Virus record (IMG/VR): IMGVR_UViG_3300042883_000694
Location: 1-35,737 of that record
Source: a virus
Direction: 5' to 3' (one strand)
DNA: 35,737 nt
Shown: positions 7,959 through 15,019 of the stretch, one piece after another
Layout: every line of letters begins with the position of its first letter
Numbering within the stretch: position 1 is the stretch's first letter
The notes under the pieces: model-generated
Seen by the model: only the letters and a program-made list of their open reading frames with translations
What the model was told of the DNA's origin: nothing
Database searches by the model: none
Position numbers and translations under genes: made by a program

Positions 7959-8065
7959 TTCTTTTCGTTTAAATATATCTTAATCATATGTTCAATCGGA
8001 TGACATACGTATTTTTCTCCGTTGGTTCTGAACCACATAAAGAAATCTAGCAATTCCTTTTCCAT
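7955..8065 (-). CDS. Small conserved-looking protein (36 aa)
   Basis: A 37-codon frame, ATG 8065 to TGA 7955. The start overlaps the upstream 57-aa stop (TAATG) and the stop overlaps the DUF3310 start (ATGA), so both ends are coupled. The peptide MEKELLDFFMWFRTNGEKY then HPIEHMIKIYLNEKK is strongly helical and resembles short phage peptides I have seen near DUF3310 genes. No function can be assigned. Confidence 0.6.
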   Translation of the reverse strand: MEKELLDFFMWFRTNGEKYVCHPIEHMIKIYLNEKK

Positions 8066-8238
8066 TATTTTAATTCGTCTATTGAGTTATTTACTGCTTT
8101 ATTAAAATCGTGTCCTAATTCTAGTGAAATTATTTTTAATTGAAGTCCTAAGTTTCCTATTGCATCAATCTGTAAATACGGATCTTTTAATTCAATTGCT
8201 TCTTTTAATTTTTCTAATTGTAATTCTAGTTCTTTCAT
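8065..8238 (-). CDS. Small helical protein (57 aa)
   Basis: A 58-codon frame, ATG 8238 to TAA 8065. The ATG overlaps the VRR-NUC stop (ATGA, 8238-8235) and the stop overlaps the next start (TAATG). The sequence begins MKELELQLEKLKEAIELK and continues with LGLQLKIISLELGHDFNKA. It is entirely helical with heptad-like leucines, suggesting a small coiled-coil or helical-bundle protein. Function unknown; a partner for the neighbouring nuclease is possible. Confidence 0.6.
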   Translation of the reverse strand: MKELELQLEKLKEAIELKDPYLQIDAIGNLGLQLKIISLELGHDFNKAVNNSIDELK

Positions 8239-8618
8239 AATTTTAGTTTTAAATTTTCGGCTAATATAACTATTTTTTTGAATTCGTCAAGTGATCTAAC
8301 TAAAAAATATTTGTGACCTTGTGAAATAATACTTTTTTCAAATTCTTTTTGTTTTTCTGATTGCTTACCTTTATAATCTTTTAATTCAATAAACAAAACT
8401 TCTCCATTATTTACACAAATCAAATCACTTACACCAGCTAAAACTCCTGATTGAATATACTTTGAATTATTCCTTGTTGCTTCGTTTGGAACTGAGAAAC
8501 AAATTATACCATTCTTTCTACAAAATGCTATAATTTCAACTTGAATTGTGAACTCTGACTTGTTGCTTAATGCCTTAATTTTACTCTCACTCATCTTTTT
8601 TATGCTTTCCAACTTCAT
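8235..8618 (-). CDS. VRR-NUC domain nuclease
   Basis: A 127-aa stand-alone PD-(D/E)XK nuclease of the VRR-NUC group. Visible active-site elements are E22/Q26, the core SGVLAGVSDLI with D65, ELK with E78 and K80, and the QSEKQ segment (86-90). The length is that of the bare domain, as in many phage members. The family includes Holliday junction- and flap-processing nucleases. Its gene follows the origin-like region and the primase, consistent with a role in resolving replication or recombination intermediates. The ATG at 8618 has GGTAACA, part of the repeat array, as its leader. Confidence 0.9.
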   Translation of the reverse strand: MKLESIKKMSESKIKALSNKSEFTIQVEIIAFCRKNGIICFSVPNEATRNNSKYIQSGVLAGVSDLICVNNGEVLFIELKDYKGKQSEKQKEFEKSIISQGHKYFLVRSLDEFKKIVILAENLKLKL

Positions 8619-8657
8619 TTGTTACCTTTTTATGTTTTATAACTACTTGATTTTCAA

Positions 8658-8803
8658 CTTTGTTACCTTGTTACCTCGTTACTTCATTATTTTAAGACTT
8701 TTTTCTATAATATATATATTATGTCATTATGTATAATATGATGTAATATATATATGTTCTATAATACTTTTTATTGAATATTTTAGGTAACAAGGTAACA
8801 AAG
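8658..8803. repeat. 18-bp perfect inverted repeat bracketing the AT-rich core
   Basis: The left arm 8658-8675 (CTTTGTTACCTTGTTACC) is the exact reverse complement of the right arm 8786-8803. Each arm contains two hexamers spaced 8 bp apart. The intervening 110 bp has very few G or C bases. Confidence 0.9.
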
Positions 8804-8829
8804 TAGTTTTATTTATTGATTTTAAACAA

Positions 8830-8887
8830 GTTACCCTGTTACCTTTTTAAAATAAAACAGGTAACATTTAGGTAACAAGGTAACAAA
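8830..8887. repeat. Iteron cluster of GTTACC/GGTAAC units
   Basis: Five hexamers in 58 bp: two GTTACC (8830, 8838) facing three GGTAAC (8860, 8871, 8879). Within-pair spacing is 8 bp, making GGTAACAA tandem units. The array runs up to the primase stop codon at 8888-8890. Confidence 0.85.
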
Positions 8888-11071
8888 TCAAAATGGAGCT
8901 TCATTGTTGTTTTTCATAAATTCAAACTCTTTATACAATTTATAACCCTTTTTTAATTTACCTAAGTATCTATAAGTGTGTAATTCCATTTTGTGTTTGG
9001 TTACTAATCTTTTTATATCGTATTTACTTAGTTGTGTTTTGAATTTTATAGCCATGTAGTCCATTATCTCACCTTGATTTAATACTACTTCATTTATAAA
9101 GTTTTCACTTTGTTCAATCGAAAATTCAGTAAAGAATAAATCTTCAAAAATATCAATCTCAAGGTTTGCTGTTGTGTTTTCATTTAGGTAGTCTATATCT
9201 TCTTTGCTGAATATTCTAAACTCAAAATTATCTTTATACATTGTATAGGCACATTTTAGTAAAGCATCTTTATTAAACGCTTTTGCTCGTTCGTAATCGA
9301 CTGAATTAAATTCAATGGGTAAAATTCTTCTGTTTCCCGTTTCATCTTTTAAAACTGCTGAATCGTTCGTTGTTCCACAAAGCATCGTTCTTCTTTTTAA
9401 ATCTACATCTAAATGACCGTAAGGAAGCCTAACTGTTATTTTATTTTTTTCTGTTATTTTTTTAAAGTTTTTTACGTCCTTTCCTGCCATTCCACCGAAT
9501 TCATCGTTTAACATAATTAAAGAAGTAGCCATTCTCTTCATTACATCTTTACCAGCTTCTTCCATACTTTCATCAATAAAGTATTTTCTTAGTTCTAATG
9601 GTAGAATGTTTCTAAAAAATGAAGTTTTTCCGCTCGCTTGTTTACCGCACAATACCAAAACTAATGGACTAACTTCTTCGTGTTCGTATGATGCAGTCCA
9701 ATTGTGTATCGCTCCGACTAACCATTTTCTTAAAATCCATCTATTAAAAATATTAAATGGTTTAATTAAGTCTGCGTATTCGTCAATTTCATTTCCTGTT
9801 ATCTCTGTTTTATTATTTTTAAAATAGTCATTAATCGGATTATAACTTAACGCTTTTGAATTAAATATAAGTTGTCTAACATCTGTTGCACTTACTTTGA
9901 AATCAAAGTATTTCTTTGCGTGAACGGTTATTGTATTAATTATTTCATCGTTTAATATTTCGCTTCCAATTTCCATTGATTGATTAAAATCATTTTTAAT
10001 TATTGGATAGTTTTCTTTAACAAAATTATCTAGTTTTACAGTTTCGTTATTCTCATCTTCTATATTTTTAACAAAGTTTTCTTTTGAATTTATTAATTGT
10101 TGAATAAATTTTTTGTCTGTTGTTTCTACTCCTAAAACATCAAGTGTTTTCATTACACTTTCAGGGGTTTGAATGTTTCCATTTGCCTTACCTACTGCAA
10201 CTTGTTTAATTATTTTCTTTGAAGTTTCAGAATATAATTCGCATCCAGATTGCTTAGCATAAAAATAGAATGTAGAAATATTTATATTCCCTTTTTGACA
10301 AAATTTAGCATATTGTTTTTCAATTCTTTTAGCATCATATTTAGAGCCATTTTGACAAATAGTTTTAAAATAATTCAATCCATCTATTCCAAACTCAGAA
10401 CCAATAGCGAAACCAATATCACAAAACTTTTTATAGTCATCTTCGCAAAGGTCTATATTTCTGCTTTTAATTTGGTCTATAATATATGAAAAGTCATCCT
10501 GAGCAAAAAAGAATGTTTCTTTTTTTACTTCTTTCTTTTGTTTTTTAGCTACAAATTTTGATGACTTTTCATTAACATAAATATCCATATCAAAAGATAT
10601 ATATCTTAAACGTGAAGCATCTTTACAAGACTGATCAATATCTACATTAAACATATCAGAATAATACTGTGCTAATCCGTGAAACGATTCGATAAATAAT
10701 TCAGGATTTATTTTAACAAAAACAACTAAACCAGTTCCACTAACAGAACGATTTGAACACATTGTATATTTATCTTCATCGATACGTTTGCGAAGCTCTG
10801 TATCTACAACATCATCAATATCAATTAAAATTAACCCGTTCATTTCTTCAACATTTGCAACTGAACGACCACCTTGTTTCTGCGTACAACTTCCTGTTAT
10901 TGCAGGTAACTGAGATTTAAAACTATTATAAATTGCTTTGTCTTTTATGTTTGCCCTAGCATTAAAAATCAAACCTTGATGGTCTCCATTTTTCACTAAT
11001 TCTACATATTTTTCAAAATCTATTTTGATGTTATCTTTATCAAAATGCGTTTTATACTTACTGAATATCAT
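8888..11071 (-). CDS. Primase-helicase: BT4734-like AEP domain, PriCT, VirE-type ATPase
   Basis: A 727-aa replication protein. The N-terminus (about 45-175) is an archaeo-eukaryotic primase-type domain of the BT4734/VirE N-terminal kind: metal-binding ILIDIDD (81-87), SVSGTGL (109-115) and a basic SRLRYISFD segment (about 153-161). A PriCT-like helical region follows (about 200-285). The C-terminal half is a VirE/SF3-like ATPase with Walker A GKQASGKT (about 472-480), a Walker B-like LIMLNDEFG and a sensor segment GTTND. It probably primes and unwinds phage DNA at the adjacent origin-like region. The start overlaps the SF2 helicase stop by 14 nt. Confidence 0.9.
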   Translation of the reverse strand: MIFSKYKTHFDKDNIKIDFEKYVELVKNGDHQGLIFNARANIKDKAIYNSFKSQLPAITGSCTQKQGGRSVANVEEMNGLILIDIDDVVDTELRKRIDEDKYTMCSNRSVSGTGLVVFVKINPELFIESFHGLAQYYSDMFNVDIDQSCKDASRLRYISFDMDIYVNEKSSKFVAKKQKKEVKKETFFFAQDDFSYIIDQIKSRNIDLCEDDYKKFCDIGFAIGSEFGIDGLNYFKTICQNGSKYDAKRIEKQYAKFCQKGNINISTFYFYAKQSGCELYSETSKKIIKQVAVGKANGNIQTPESVMKTLDVLGVETTDKKFIQQLINSKENFVKNIEDENNETVKLDNFVKENYPIIKNDFNQSMEIGSEILNDEIINTITVHAKKYFDFKVSATDVRQLIFNSKALSYNPINDYFKNNKTEITGNEIDEYADLIKPFNIFNRWILRKWLVGAIHNWTASYEHEEVSPLVLVLCGKQASGKTSFFRNILPLELRKYFIDESMEEAGKDVMKRMATSLIMLNDEFGGMAGKDVKNFKKITEKNKITVRLPYGHLDVDLKRRTMLCGTTNDSAVLKDETGNRRILPIEFNSVDYERAKAFNKDALLKCAYTMYKDNFEFRIFSKEDIDYLNENTTANLEIDIFEDLFFTEFSIEQSENFINEVVLNQGEIMDYMAIKFKTQLSKYDIKRLVTKHKMELHTYRYLGKLKKGYKLYKEFEFMKNNNEAPF

Positions 11072-12629
11072 ACTTCTTTTTTAATTTGGTTAATACTATT
11101 TTTTTTTGTTGGTAAAATGTTCTATTTGAAAAAGATTTTAAATCGGATTGTATTATTTTTAAATATGCTTTTTTGAAAGTTGTGTCTAAAAAACGTTCAA
11201 CCCCTCCGTTTAAATTTCTTTCAAATTGTGATTTATCTATGTTGTCAAATTTTCTGACAGCCTGTGAAGTTAAAACTTTTAAAGCGAAAATCTTATCTTT
11301 CCCTTCTGAATATTTAATTATTTTATCAATATCAATACCGACGGAATTTACCTTTATAGCAATTCTATTTAATATTTCTACATCTTTTATTTTACAATTA
11401 TTGAAATCACAAGCCTTGCATAAACAAGCTTTTATATTCATTAATTGACCGCAATTTTCGCAATCTTTTGTTTCTTCTTCGGGTGCTTCTTTTTTGGGTT
11501 TATAGTCTCCTTTGCACCAAAAATTATTATTCCAATCAAAATCTTCTGACCATCTACCTAACCTTTGAATATTTGTTCCTCCATCAATTACAATAAATTT
11601 ATCTTTAAATAACTTATCTGTAGTTCGTGAACCTCTACCAACTATTTGAATCCATAAAGACAATGAAGATACTCTTCGAGCTACTATTATTGCTTCAACA
11701 TCTGTAACATCAAAACCTTTTGTAAAGCATCCTACATTAAACAAAATAGAACCTGGAGTATCTCTGAATTTATTTACTGTTTCACTTCTGTTATATTCTG
11801 TCAAATTTACAGAATCATACATAAATACATTTTCAATACCATTTTCAACAAATTGGTTATATAGTATATTATTTAAATTTGTATTTTGTGTAAAAATCAA
11901 AGTTTTTTTTCCTTTACAGAATTGTAAGTAATTTTGCAAAACATCCATTTGAAACTTAACATCAAAAACTTCTTCAGAATTCGAGACCTCGCCAAATGAA
12001 TCGAATTTAAAATCGTTTTCATCTACTGGAATAACATAATTTTCATCAGGAACTAAAAAACCTTTTTCTATTAATTGAGAAATTGGTATACCTATAATAA
12101 TATCTTCAAAAATATCTGATAAATAAAAATCCTTTTTAAATTCAATTCTGCCATCTAAATGTTCTTTATACATTTGTTTCTGTTCAAAATCAAAAAAGTA
12201 TTTATCTACTCTATTTGAAACTGGAGTAGCAGTAAATCCAATCACTTTGCAGGTTGCTATTTTCAAAACTTGTTCGTAGCATAAAACGTGACATTCATCA
12301 ATTATGATTAAATCAAAATCGTTTATCATTTCAGGAGTTTTTTTTATCCTTGATCTTAACGTTTGAGCCATCGAAATAATAACTTTATCATTTGGAATAA
12401 AATCATCTTTAGCTTCAAATGTCCCAGCTCCTTTAATATGGTCAGATGTTTGAATAACTAATTCAGTACTATCAACAAGTATTAAAACACGTCCATTATA
12501 GCTTTCTGCTAATTCTGAAAAAATAACTGTTTTCCCTCCGCCTGTTGCAAGTTGAACACATATTTTTTTGTGGTGGTTTTGATTTATTTTCTCTAATAAA
12601 TCTTTTTGGTAATCTCTTAAAATCCTCAT
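11058..12629 (-). CDS. SF2 DNA helicase (DEAD/DEAH, RAD25/UvsW-like) with C-terminal zinc ribbon
   Basis: A 523-aa helicase starting at MRILRDYQ. The frame continues 14 codons upstream, but the Q-motif region RDYQ normally lies near the start. Motifs: Walker A ATGGGKT (28-34), Walker B IIIDECH (108-114), FTATP (133-137) and motif VI QIVGRGSR (about 326). A four-cysteine ribbon, CENCG then CKAC, lies at about 388-410, followed by a helical C-terminus. It probably remodels forks or recombination intermediates alongside the primase-helicase. Promoter-like elements lie about 85 nt upstream at 12714-12737. It overlaps the primase gene. Confidence 0.92.
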   Translation of the reverse strand: MRILRDYQKDLLEKINQNHHKKICVQLATGGGKTVIFSELAESYNGRVLILVDSTELVIQTSDHIKGAGTFEAKDDFIPNDKVIISMAQTLRSRIKKTPEMINDFDLIIIDECHVLCYEQVLKIATCKVIGFTATPVSNRVDKYFFDFEQKQMYKEHLDGRIEFKKDFYLSDIFEDIIIGIPISQLIEKGFLVPDENYVIPVDENDFKFDSFGEVSNSEEVFDVKFQMDVLQNYLQFCKGKKTLIFTQNTNLNNILYNQFVENGIENVFMYDSVNLTEYNRSETVNKFRDTPGSILFNVGCFTKGFDVTDVEAIIVARRVSSLSLWIQIVGRGSRTTDKLFKDKFIVIDGGTNIQRLGRWSEDFDWNNNFWCKGDYKPKKEAPEEETKDCENCGQLMNIKACLCKACDFNNCKIKDVEILNRIAIKVNSVGIDIDKIIKYSEGKDKIFALKVLTSQAVRKFDNIDKSQFERNLNGGVERFLDTTFKKAYLKIIQSDLKSFSNRTFYQQKKIVLTKLKKKYDIQ

Positions 12630-12713
12630 ACAATAAAAAACCCCATAAATCGGAGGTCGCTGTCTCGTCATTACGGGGAGTTTATAAAATTTCTATAAGT
12701 GTCAGCGACAACA

Positions 12714-12737
12714 CAAATGTAAAGATAATCAAATATA
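12714..12737 (-). promoter_or_regulatory. Promoter P3 candidates (two TAnnTTTG elements)
   Basis: On the minus strand there are two Bacteroidota -7 matches, TATATTTG (12737-12730) and TACATTTG (12721-12714), 8 bp apart. They lie about 85-110 nt upstream of the helicase ATG, at the 3' end of the lipoprotein gene. No clear -33 TTTG is found at the usual spacing, so strength is uncertain. Confidence 0.5.
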
Positions 12738-12920
12738 TTTATTATAAACTCTTTTTTTATAAAATTTTACTCTTTTTTTCCTGCTATCTCGAATTTTCTG
12801 CTGTTCGCTCCTACTTTTTTGATCAAATTGTTGCATTGATTTTTGTTGTTGGATCATATTCGTTTCGTGGACGCTGTAAGTTTGGCAGGAAAATAGTAGT
12901 AAAAGTATAATGTATTTCAT
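12729..12920 (-). CDS. Small putative lipoprotein (63 aa)
   Basis: The likely start is ATG 12920, giving MKYIILLLLFSC, a short hydrophobic signal ending in a lipobox-like LFSC (Cys12). An upstream frame extension exists but would bury the signal and run through the terminator hairpin. The mature part is Gln/Arg/Lys-rich (MIQQQKSMQQFDQKS, then a very basic end with RKKRVKFYKKR). It sits alone between a terminator and promoter P3. Small phage lipoproteins can block superinfection or act as outer spanins. The function here is unassigned, and the distance from the endolysin argues against a spanin. Confidence 0.55.
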   Translation of the reverse strand: MKYIILLLLFSCQTYSVHETNMIQQQKSMQQFDQKSRSEQQKIRDSRKKRVKFYKKRVYNKYI

Positions 12921-12932
12921 AGATGTAAAGAT

Positions 12933-12962
12933 AAAAAAAACCTCGCTATTACTAACGAGGTT
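12933..12962 (-). terminator. Intrinsic terminator after the methyltransferase gene
   Basis: On the minus strand: AACCTCG stem (12962-12956), 10-nt loop, CGAGGTT stem (12945-12939), then a run of Ts (complement of the A run 12933-12940). This is a complete Rho-independent terminator, 20 nt past the stop at 12982. Confidence 0.9.
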
Positions 12963-12981
12963 AAAACGATAAATTTTTAAT

Positions 12982-13641
12982 TTATAATTGATCAAAAATT
13001 GAAACTTGGTTATTCTTATTACTTTCTTCTATTCCTATCATAGTATTGTAAATTGTTTTTCCAGCTTCATAGTCAACTAAATTTCGTGCTACTTTAATTA
13101 AAGATTGGTTTCCTTTATAGCTTGAAATATCTATTTTATGAAATTCACAAAGTCTATTTAATTCATTTTTACCAGCTCCAATTTGTATTCTTCTATCATT
13201 TAAATTTGTAGGTAAATTAAAATTAGTCCAATATAAATGACGACCTCTTTTTTTAGCTTGTATTAAAGGCTCGTAATAAGGAATAACATTTTCAACAACC
13301 CATTTACCTTTAAAATAATGCTGTAAAAATAATATTTCTTCATACAATTTCATGTCTGGGTAAATAGCTTCTGTAGTAGTATCATAATTATAACTATTCC
13401 AATACCTCGCCCTTGAGTGTGTTGGGCAGGGTGGTGAACTCCATATAAAATCAAATTCTTTAAAATGCTCTAACAAATATTGGTGAGCATCTGCAACTAT
13501 TACCTTATCATTTGGGAATCGCTCTTGATATAATTTAGCAAGTTCTTCATCCAATTCAACCGCTGTAACATCGCAATTTTCCCAAAGTAACCTGTTACCA
13601 CCTAAACAAGCGTATAAATTTAGTACTTTAATTTTCTTCAT
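12982..13641 (-). CDS. C5-cytosine DNA methyltransferase (short phage type)
   Basis: A 219-aa protein with the C5 methyltransferase motif order: motif I LNLYACLGG (7-15, the SAM site), an acidic AVELD (28-31), motif IV SSPPCPTHS with catalytic Cys72, and motif VI ENV (117-119). A basic motif VIII-like NDRRIQIG lies near 148-155, and a C-terminal motif IX/X helix at about 186-204. It is much shorter than typical Dcm enzymes, with almost no room for a target-recognition domain. No cognate endonuclease is adjacent, so an orphan anti-restriction enzyme is likely. The last residues contain QVSIF (212-216), which resembles a beta-clamp-binding motif. Confidence 0.85.
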   Translation of the reverse strand: MKKIKVLNLYACLGGNRLLWENCDVTAVELDEELAKLYQERFPNDKVIVADAHQYLLEHFKEFDFIWSSPPCPTHSRARYWNSYNYDTTTEAIYPDMKLYEEILFLQHYFKGKWVVENVIPYYEPLIQAKKRGRHLYWTNFNLPTNLNDRRIQIGAGKNELNRLCEFHKIDISSYKGNQSLIKVARNLVDYEAGKTIYNTMIGIEESNKNNQVSIFDQL

Positions 13642-13849
13642 TATTCACATATTTTTTACGGTAATTTTGAATTGAATAGCCAAAGTATTCCTTTTTGCAA
13701 TGTTTTAAGACTATTTTAGCTCGTATCTTGCTTGACTTACAGAATAAAGTTTTAAAGTCTTTACATCTAAGATATGCAAGTCTATGTTTATTCCTTATTA
13801 ACGAGTTACGTTTGACGTAATTTTCGTATTTTAAAGTGCTATCCATCAT
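13628..13849 (-). CDS. Basic hypothetical protein (73 aa)
   Basis: A 73-aa protein very rich in Lys and Arg, with two or three cysteines (RCKDFKTLFCKSSKIR, then KHCKKEYF). It is probably nucleic-acid binding by charge alone. It overlaps the upstream stop by ATGA (13849-13846) and the methyltransferase start by 14 nt. The second Met could also be the start. No family is recognised. Confidence 0.6.
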   Translation of the reverse strand: MMDSTLKYENYVKRNSLIRNKHRLAYLRCKDFKTLFCKSSKIRAKIVLKHCKKEYFGYSIQNYRKKYVNNEEN

Positions 13850-14184
13850 TCAAATTCTGTTTTTATTATTTCTCTACCATTATCTAACATTCTATAACCT
13901 ACATTTGTTAGTGCTGAATATTCATCTACTATATTATTTTTATCTTTATCTTCATTTAAGGTTATAACTGGCTCATTATTCCAATCATTTAAGGCATTGT
14001 AAAGCCTTTTTAATAGATAGTTAGGATTGACTTTCATTTGAGTTTCTAACAAGTCTAAAAAAGGTATCTGTAAAGATATTAATAAAGCAGTTTCACATTC
14101 GTAATATTCAGGATTACTTTTATATTCGTTTGCGTATTCTAGTTTTTCCAATTGTCTTTTTAATTGTATTTCTTTCTTATTCAT
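13846..14184 (-). CDS. Hypothetical protein (112 aa)
   Basis: A 112-aa helical protein beginning with a charged coiled-coil-like segment (KKEIQLKRQLEKLEYANEY), followed by an amphipathic region and an acidic middle. Both ends are coupled to neighbours by ATGA overlaps. There is no recognised domain, signal peptide or membrane segment. Confidence 0.6.
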   Translation of the reverse strand: MNKKEIQLKRQLEKLEYANEYKSNPEYYECETALLISLQIPFLDLLETQMKVNPNYLLKRLYNALNDWNNEPVITLNEDKDKNNIVDEYSALTNVGYRMLDNGREIIKTEFE

Positions 14185-14618
14185 TTTCTTAAAAATTTAG
14201 CATTTGCTATAAACTCATCCGCCATTATAATAGCATCTTGTTTAGATATAGTTGTATATTTACCTCTTTTATCTGTTATATAAATTTCTTCAGAAAAATC
14301 ATATAATCTTACAATATATCCATAAATTGTTGACTGTATATTAGCTCCGCTTTCCTTTTTTGATAATATCTTTAAAGTATTTGCGAAATCAATTAAGTCA
14401 TGTTTTTTAATAAAAAATACTGAAGCTCTATCAACTATATGGGTGTATTCTTTGTTTTGGTAACCATAGTAAAAATAAGTCATTGTGTCTTTAGAATTTT
14501 CTATATCCATTGATATATCCCAACCACCTGTTCCAGTAGCTAATTTTTTAGTTTCAGTCATTTGAGAGAAAACATTTGATGCTATAAACATCGCTACACT
14601 AATTGCTAATTTTTTCAT
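14181..14618 (-). CDS. Exported protein with signal peptide, function unknown (145 aa)
   Basis: A 145-aa protein with a textbook N-terminal signal: MKK, hydrophobic LAISVAMFIAS, then NVFSQ, the usual cleavage end in flavobacterial secreted proteins. The mature part (about 126 aa) is strand-rich (MTYFYYGYQNKEYTHIV, then YIVRLYDFSEEIYITDKRG) and ends in helices. A periplasmic or surface protein made from an accessory operon suggests envelope modification or superinfection exclusion. This is inference. The start is coupled by ATGA to the 37-aa frame and the end by ATGA to the 112-aa gene. Confidence 0.7.
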   Translation of the reverse strand: MKKLAISVAMFIASNVFSQMTETKKLATGTGGWDISMDIENSKDTMTYFYYGYQNKEYTHIVDRASVFFIKKHDLIDFANTLKILSKKESGANIQSTIYGYIVRLYDFSEEIYITDKRGKYTTISKQDAIIMADEFIANAKFLRK

Positions 14619-14728
14619 TTCTTATCAATTTTAAATTTTGAACTATCTTTTTTTAAACTTACTAAATAGTATTCTAGTGTTTCAAAGTGAATGTGGTAAG
14701 TTGTTTTGTCTATTTTAATTGTTTTCAT
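14615..14728 (-). CDS. Small hypothetical protein (37 aa)
   Basis: A 38-codon frame, ATG 14728 to TGA 14615, whose stop overlaps the start of the exported-protein gene as ATGA. The peptide starts MKTIKIDKTTYHIHFETLEY and ends in a basic segment. It begins MKT, like several neighbours (53-, 77-, 67- and 87-aa genes). No function is recognised. Confidence 0.55.
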   Translation of the reverse strand: MKTIKIDKTTYHIHFETLEYYLVSLKKDSSKFKIDKK

Positions 14729-14792
14729 AGTTTATTTTATTTCGTGTATATCTCTGTTTTGGTTGTATATGCGATACGAGTGGCGGGTATAT

Positions 14793-14961
14793 GCTAGTTA
14801 TAGCCAATTAATAAGAATACACATTCCTACTAAAAAGCCGAATAATCCGAATCCAAATGTCATTACCTGAAATACATCTTTATTCGATACTCCTTCTGGG
14901 TTTGGTTTTGTCCACCATGTATATTTTTCCATATTTATAAAATTAACTGGCTATAACAAGC
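14793..14961. repeat. 20-bp inverted repeats flanking a membrane microprotein gene
   Basis: The left arm is 14793-14812 (GCTAGTTATAGCCAATTAAT). The right arm is 14942-14961, whose reverse complement differs at only 2 of 20 positions. They enclose about 130 bp containing essentially one 44-codon gene. The arrangement looks like a small cassette with terminal inverted repeats or a large stem. Confidence 0.7.
14798..14932 (-). CDS. Membrane microprotein (44 aa) between inverted repeats
   Basis: A 45-codon frame, ATG 14932 to TAA 14798. A polar, Trp-containing start (MEKYTWWTKPNPEGVSNKD) precedes one strongly hydrophobic helix (VMTFGFGLFGFLVGMCILI) and a short NWL end. This suggests a single-span inner-membrane protein with the N-terminus likely outside the bilayer. 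The stop codon lies inside the left arm of the 20-bp inverted repeat. Function unknown; the operon also encodes an exported protein, so an envelope role is plausible. Confidence 0.6.
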   Translation of the reverse strand: MEKYTWWTKPNPEGVSNKDVFQVMTFGFGLFGFLVGMCILINWL

Positions 14962-14966
14962 AATAT

Positions 14967-14987
14967 AAAACAGTTGCCAGAAAACTG
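14967..14987 (-). terminator. Weak hairpin with T-rich tail after the zinc-ribbon gene
   Basis: On the minus strand CAGTT (14987-14983), 7-nt loop, AACTG (14975-14971), then TTTTATATT. The stem is only 5 bp. A longer alternative pairing ACGGTTGCC with GGCAACTGT (about 15019-15011 with 14979-14971) also exists. This may be an attenuator inside the P2 operon. Confidence 0.3.
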
Positions 14988-15019
14988 CATCATATTTGAA
15001 ACGAACTAGAAGGCAACCG

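Larger units (their letters stand above)
8619..8887. other. Putative replication origin (iterons around an AT-rich core)
   Basis: This is the largest clearly non-coding gap, between the primase stop and the VRR-NUC start. It holds ten exact GGTAAC/GTTACC hexamers at 8621, 8662, 8670, 8786, 8794, 8830, 8838, 8860, 8871 and 8879, plus a near copy at 8678. An 18-bp perfect inverted repeat (8658-8675 and 8786-8803) brackets a core of about 110 bp that is roughly 85% AT. The core includes a 16-bp palindrome at 8707-8722. Iterons flanking an AT-rich unwinding element next to a primase gene are typical of origins. An operator array or partition site is an alternative. Confidence 0.65.

Noticed and set aside
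8619-8887. CRISPR array
   Set aside because: Repeat units are 6-18 bp with 8-bp spacing and both orientations. No constant spacers of 25-40 bp, and no cas genes in the window.
12545-12910. Plus-strand frame of 121 aa across the helicase start region
   Set aside because: Overlaps the N-terminus of the helicase, promoter P3 and the lipoprotein gene on the other strand. No support.
13587-13599. GTAACCTGTTACC inside the methyltransferase gene, resembling the origin hexamers
   Set aside because: Isolated and explained by coding sequence (Gly-Gly-Asn-Arg-Leu-Leu). Similar single copies occur elsewhere by chance.
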